Notes under the pieces: model-generated
Seen by the model: only the letters and a program-made list of their open reading frames with translations
The model's database searches: none
Told to the model about the DNA's origin: nothing
Shown: piece after piece, positions 5,860-8,502 of the stretch
How positions within the stretch are numbered: the stretch's first letter is position 1
How the letters are laid out: each line of letters begins with the position of its first letter
Program-made: the position numbers and the translations under genes
Source: JAVBNW01 sp031551255
GTDB taxonomy: Bacteria; Bacillota; Clostridia; Christensenellales; UBA1750
DNA length: 8,502 bases
NCBI GenBank assembly: GCA_031551255.1
Contig: JAVBNW010000080.1
Location: forward strand, 1-8,502
Reading direction: 5' to 3'

Positions 5860-6521
5860 GCTTGTTCCTCCTCTGCATCTTGTGTATCGGGTAGATATTG
5901 CCTAAGCATGCTCTCGTATGCGCAGGCCGCCAAAAGGGCCGCAGCCGCGGGGTATAGGATGAACAGCCCCACCCCCGTGAGCGCGCAAATCATCAGCGCC
6001 AAAAGCTGGGCAAAGAAGAACATCAGCGTCCAGCCCAGGTTGTTCAGCGCCATCAGAAAACCGCGCGCGGCCATCATGCCGACCTTTGCGCCGGGCTCCG
6101 CGTTCAGAGCCGGATAACGATACATGCCCGACATCAAGTATAACAGGTCTACGATAAACAGCAATGCATAGATGAGGCGTATCGGCAAAGGCAAGCCCTC
6201 TTCCAACACGCTCAGCGCGCATCCTCCAGCCATGAAAAGCGCAAGGCCATCCGTAAGCCCCATCAGCCACCCTCTCGCGCCGCATTGGCGAAACGCGAGG
6301 GCCGTCGCCTGGCGCCAACTCACCTTAATCCCGCGTTCGCGCAAGCGCATGTAGTGCGTAAGCGCGATGAGCGCCGGGCCGAAGGTAACAAGCGGCAAGC
6401 AGGTAAGCATAAACCAGCCGCTGCCCGCCAGAAGAGCATGGGGTTCCTTCCATAAAAAGGGAACCCAGCGACGCATCGCCGCGATGTAGTATTCCGAGCG
6501 CCCAACCGCTTGCCGCCGCAT
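5856..6521 (-). CDS. DUF624 (YesL-like) membrane protein
   Basis: 221-residue integral membrane protein of the DUF624/YesL family, whose molecular role is not established. Members typically sit next to CUT1 sugar transporter genes and YesMN two-component systems, as here. About five hydrophobic segments are visible, around residues 32-56, 84-104, 114-134, 150-172 and 172-198. Typical features are the N-terminal YYIAAMRRWVPFLWKEP, TFGPALIALTHYMR after the first segment, and MYRYPAL near the middle. The acidic tail (DTQDAEEEQA) is in the cytoplasm if the topology is regular. The start at 6521 was chosen because GAAGGG lies 6 bases upstream; the ATG at 6527 overlaps the upstream stop (ATGA) but touches the ribosome binding site directly. 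The gene ends in a GTGA overlap with the dehydratase gene. An accessory or regulatory role for the transporter is often supposed but unproven. Confidence 0.8.
   Translation of the reverse strand: MRRQAVGRSEYYIAAMRRWVPFLWKEPHALLAGSGWFMLTCLPLVTFGPALIALTHYMRLRERGIKVSWRQATALAFRQCGARGWLMGLTDGLALFMAGGCALSVLEEGLPLPIRLIYALLFIVDLLYLMSGMYRYPALNAEPGAKVGMMAARGFLMALNNLGWTLMFFFAQLLALMICALTGVGLFILYPAAAALLAACAYESMLRQYLPDTQDAEEEQA
5867..5872 (-). promoter_or_regulatory. Strong ribosome binding site supporting a GTG start for the dehydratase
   Basis: The minus strand reads AGGAGG, 7 bases before the GTG at 5859. The alignment with the DgoD N-terminus (MKITK) and this perfect site make the non-ATG start convincing. 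The site lies within the last codons of the DUF624 gene. Confidence 0.8.
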
Positions 6522-6523
6522 AA

Positions 6524-7390
6524 TCATCCCTTCAGCCCCGTCATGGTAATGCCCTGCACGATATACTTCTGCGCGAAGATGTAAACCAACAATACCGGTA
6601 TCGTGGAAAACGTAAGCAGCACCATCGTCTGGTTCCAGGTAGCGCTGCCCTTCTGCGCCGCATAGATGCGGATCATGATTGTCCACTTGCTCGAATCGGG
6701 CAGCAAAATGAGCGGGAACAAAAACTGGTTGTACACCGCCATGAAGGTGTTGAGGATGATCACCGCGAGCACCGGCTTGGACAGCGGCAGCACGATGCTC
6801 ACCAGCACCTGTAGGCTGCCCGCCCCGTCGATGCGCGCCGATTCTAAAAGGTCGGTGGGCAGTCCGTCGAAAAAGCCCTTGAGCAGAAAGATCGCCCACC
6901 CCCATGCGCTGAAGGCGAGCAACAGCGACCAGAAGTTGTTAATCAAGCTCACGCCCGTGCCCAGAAAATTCTGAAACATCAAATATGTGGGGATCGCTAT
7001 GGCCTGCTCGTTGATCATCATCGTGCCCACGAAAAATAAAAGCACATATTTTGATCCTTTGGGCCGCAACTTCGCCAGCGCATACGCGGCCAAAATGGAG
7101 ATGGTGCACTGGATGAGGATCGTCCCTATGCACAAAATCATCGTGTTGACAATGTTTTGCCCGAGATTGAATTTTTCAAATACCGTAGGCACGTTGTTCC
7201 AAATCGGATTTTCCGGGAGCAGCGTAGGGATGGCGCGCGTAATCTCCCGGTTGGATTTGAACATGCCCGAGGTCATCCAAAGATAGGGGAAAATTTGCAA
7301 TGGTATGCCGATGGCCAGGATGACCATGATAATCGCGTACGTAACCTTGCCCCGCGGGGATTTTCTCTCGATAGGCTGCAGAGCCGGCAT
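6524..7390 (-). CDS. Carbohydrate ABC transporter permease, MalG/UgpE/YesQ type
   Basis: 288-residue inner-membrane permease of the CUT1 family, the second half of a heterodimeric sugar channel. Residues 16-40 form the first membrane segment, with more at about 84-106, 114-136, 150-172, 203-226 and 256-275. The EAA loop that contacts the ATPase is ESARIDGAG (183-191), followed by LPLSKP (201-206). The C-terminus KYIVQGITMTGLKG matches the ending typical of MalG/UgpE relatives. The start ATG at 7390 shares one base with the stop of the upstream permease (TAATG), so translation is coupled; GAGGGG lies 10 bases upstream. The substrate cannot be told from a permease alone, but the neighbouring DgoD-like gene favours a sugar acid, or an oligosaccharide that yields one. 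No ATPase gene is in the window; a shared MsmX-type ATPase coded elsewhere is usual in this group. Confidence 0.93.
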   Translation of the reverse strand: MPALQPIERKSPRGKVTYAIIMVILAIGIPLQIFPYLWMTSGMFKSNREITRAIPTLLPENPIWNNVPTVFEKFNLGQNIVNTMILCIGTILIQCTISILAAYALAKLRPKGSKYVLLFFVGTMMINEQAIAIPTYLMFQNFLGTGVSLINNFWSLLLAFSAWGWAIFLLKGFFDGLPTDLLESARIDGAGSLQVLVSIVLPLSKPVLAVIILNTFMAVYNQFLFPLILLPDSSKWTIMIRIYAAQKGSATWNQTMVLLTFSTIPVLLVYIFAQKYIVQGITMTGLKG

Positions 7391-8352
7391 TATGCACCCA
7401 CCCCTCTTTGCCTTTGTTTGCGCAACGCCTTGGTGGCCTTGCGCGCCTTGGCGGCGTCTTTATCCCGATCCAAAGACATCTGCACGATCGTGAGAACGAA
7501 GATGATCAGGAACGCAATCGTAGAGAGAGTAAGCGCATAACCGTAATCGTAGAACGTGTAAGCATGCTTATACGAATATAGAATGATGGTTTCGGTAGCC
7601 CCCGCCGGGCCGCCGCCCGTCATAACCTGCACGCTGTCGAACATGTTAAACGTGCCGATCACCGCGAGCACGAGCATCGTGGAGATGATGGGCAAAATTT
7701 GCGGCAGGGAAATGCTCCAAATGCGCCGCAAGAAACCCGCGCCGTCAAGAAGCGCCGATTCGTGCTGCTCTTCGGGAATATCCTGCAGCGCGGCTAAGTA
7801 GATGAGCATATTCATTCCCCCACCCATCACCATGCCGGGAAACTGCATGCACCACTTGACGAGCTTGGGATCGTTCAGCCACATCTGCCGCGGCAAGTTA
7901 AAAAGGCTTAGCAAGTAATTAGCCAGGCCATAATCGGGCGACCAAATGTACTTCCACAAAACCATCATCGCGATGCCCGGGGCGATGGCGGGGATGTAGT
8001 ACATCGTGCGCATGAACGTCTTGCCCTTGCGCACCTCGTTAATCAGCGTCGCCAGCACGATCGGCACCCAGAACGTCATGACCAGGCTGATGATCAGAAA
8101 CTGGAAGTTGTTCTTAACGGCATTGAAAAAGTGGTTGTCGCCAAACGCGCGAATATAGTTGTCAAGGCCTACAAAATCACCGGGAAGGTTGACGATATCC
8201 ACCTTAAAAAACGAAACGAAGATGCCAAGGATAATCGGATAGTACTTAAACAGAGAAAAACTGATGAGGGCCGGCACGAGAAACATCCAGCCAATAAAAT
8301 TCGAGTTGTCCTTTTTCGGCTTGAGTGCCCTGTTTGCAGGCAGCGTTGCCAT
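7390..8352 (-). CDS. Carbohydrate ABC transporter permease, MalF/UgpA/YesP type
   Basis: 320-residue inner-membrane permease of the CUT1 family and the partner of the next permease. It has a first membrane segment at about 20-48 (FIGWMFLVPALISFSLFKYY), a VGLDNYIRAF segment after it, and further membrane segments around 82-104, 114-136, 170-190, 222-240 and 272-292. The EAA loop is ESALLDGAG (198-206) followed by SLPQILP. TGGGPAGATETI (245-256) is a conserved signature of this branch. The tail after 294 is strongly basic (KDAAKARKATKALRKQRQRG). The start ATG at 8352 has AAGGGGG 6 bases upstream. It is the first gene of the visible operon; the solute-binding protein gene often found immediately upstream is not seen in the 150 bases left in the window. 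Confidence 0.93.
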   Translation of the reverse strand: MATLPANRALKPKKDNSNFIGWMFLVPALISFSLFKYYPIILGIFVSFFKVDIVNLPGDFVGLDNYIRAFGDNHFFNAVKNNFQFLIISLVMTFWVPIVLATLINEVRKGKTFMRTMYYIPAIAPGIAMMVLWKYIWSPDYGLANYLLSLFNLPRQMWLNDPKLVKWCMQFPGMVMGGGMNMLIYLAALQDIPEEQHESALLDGAGFLRRIWSISLPQILPIISTMLVLAVIGTFNMFDSVQVMTGGGPAGATETIILYSYKHAYTFYDYGYALTLSTIAFLIIFVLTIVQMSLDRDKDAAKARKATKALRKQRQRGVGA

Positions 8353-8502
8353 ACCCTTCCCCCTTCCTCATAATAGCGGGGAGTGGGGAGGCGGGGGCCG
8401 CCCCCACCCCCCGTGGTCAGCCCCGCCGGACGCGGGTGGTTGGACGGGGGTTTTGAGGACACGGGGGTCGTCGGTAAAAATGACTAAGCCCACACCGCAA
8501 CC
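8353..8502 (-). other. GC-skewed leader upstream of the permease operon, no gene seen
   Basis: 150 bases before the first permease gene. They contain several runs of G on the plus strand (GGGG at 8378-8381, GGGG at 8385-8388, GGGGG at 8393-8397, 8446-8450 and 8463-8467) interleaved with C runs at 8401-8416. GTGGG (8383-8387) plus GGCGG (8390-8394) pair with CCGCC (8398-8402) plus CCCAC (8403-8407), giving a 10-bp GC-rich stem with a 2-base bulge about 30 bases before the start codon. No U-run follows it. No reading frame here looks real and no clear promoter was found; the end of an upstream gene may lie just beyond the edge. Confidence 0.4.

Noticed and set aside
4717..6117. A 466-codon open frame on the plus strand opposite the dehydratase gene
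   Set aside because: It runs antisense to a gene with a complete set of catalytic residues. Its translation is rich in Arg, His, Leu and Ala without any recognisable motif, as expected for the reverse strand of GC-rich coding DNA.
6528..6905. A 126-codon N-terminal extension of the DUF624 frame reaching to 6905
   Set aside because: The extra part overlaps the permease gene in another frame and lacks family character. The RBS and the DUF624 similarity begin at about 6521-6527.
8169..8462. A 97-codon minus-strand frame across the permease leader
   Set aside because: It overlaps the start of a certain permease gene in another frame, and its Pro/Gly/Arg-rich translation comes from the G/C runs.

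Overview
The window looks like chromosomal DNA of an anaerobic Clostridia-type Firmicute. The reasons are an RnfB subunit of the ion-pumping ferredoxin:NAD+ oxidoreductase, a YesM/YesN two-component pair, a YesL-like DUF624 protein and a CUT1 sugar transporter, with strong AGGAGG-like ribosome binding sites. The DNA is fairly GC-rich, with many short hairpins between genes. The exact genus cannot be read from the sequence.

Layout. The plus strand carries only the 3' part of rnfB (2-667). A 292-base convergent gap follows (668-959), packed with inverted repeats, including a 60-base hairpin with 16-bp arms. Everything else is on the minus strand. Read in the direction of transcription (right to left) it runs: two sugar ABC transporter permeases (8352-7390 and 7390-6524), a DUF624/YesL-like membrane protein (6521-5856), a D-galactonate dehydratase-like enolase-superfamily enzyme (5859-4741), a 172-base gap with a terminator-like hairpin, a classical short-chain dehydrogenase (4568-3795), a 284-base gap with a probable terminator and other palindromes, a YesM-type sensor histidine kinase (3510-1705), and a YesN-type AraC-family response regulator (1718-960) that overlaps the kinase gene.

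How the genes fit together. The first four minus-strand genes are joined by overlaps of 1-4 bases or a gap of 2 bases and are almost certainly cotranscribed. Together they suggest uptake of a sugar, sugar acid or short oligosaccharide followed by dehydration of an aldonate to a 2-keto-3-deoxy acid. The SDR could supply the aldonate by oxidising an aldose, or act on a related keto-sugar acid. The kinase and regulator are the usual kind that sense an extracellular carbohydrate and activate a neighbouring transporter operon. The solute-binding protein, the ATPase, any aldolase or kinase for the keto-deoxy acid, and any glycoside hydrolase or lyase are not in the window. The gene set resembles the Bacillus subtilis yesLMNOPQ group without yesO, but with a dehydratase and an SDR attached.

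No CRISPR array, tRNA, rRNA, transposase or phage gene was seen. I do not see a clear undescribed system. The more unusual material is the non-coding palindromes and the transporter-dehydratase-SDR combination.
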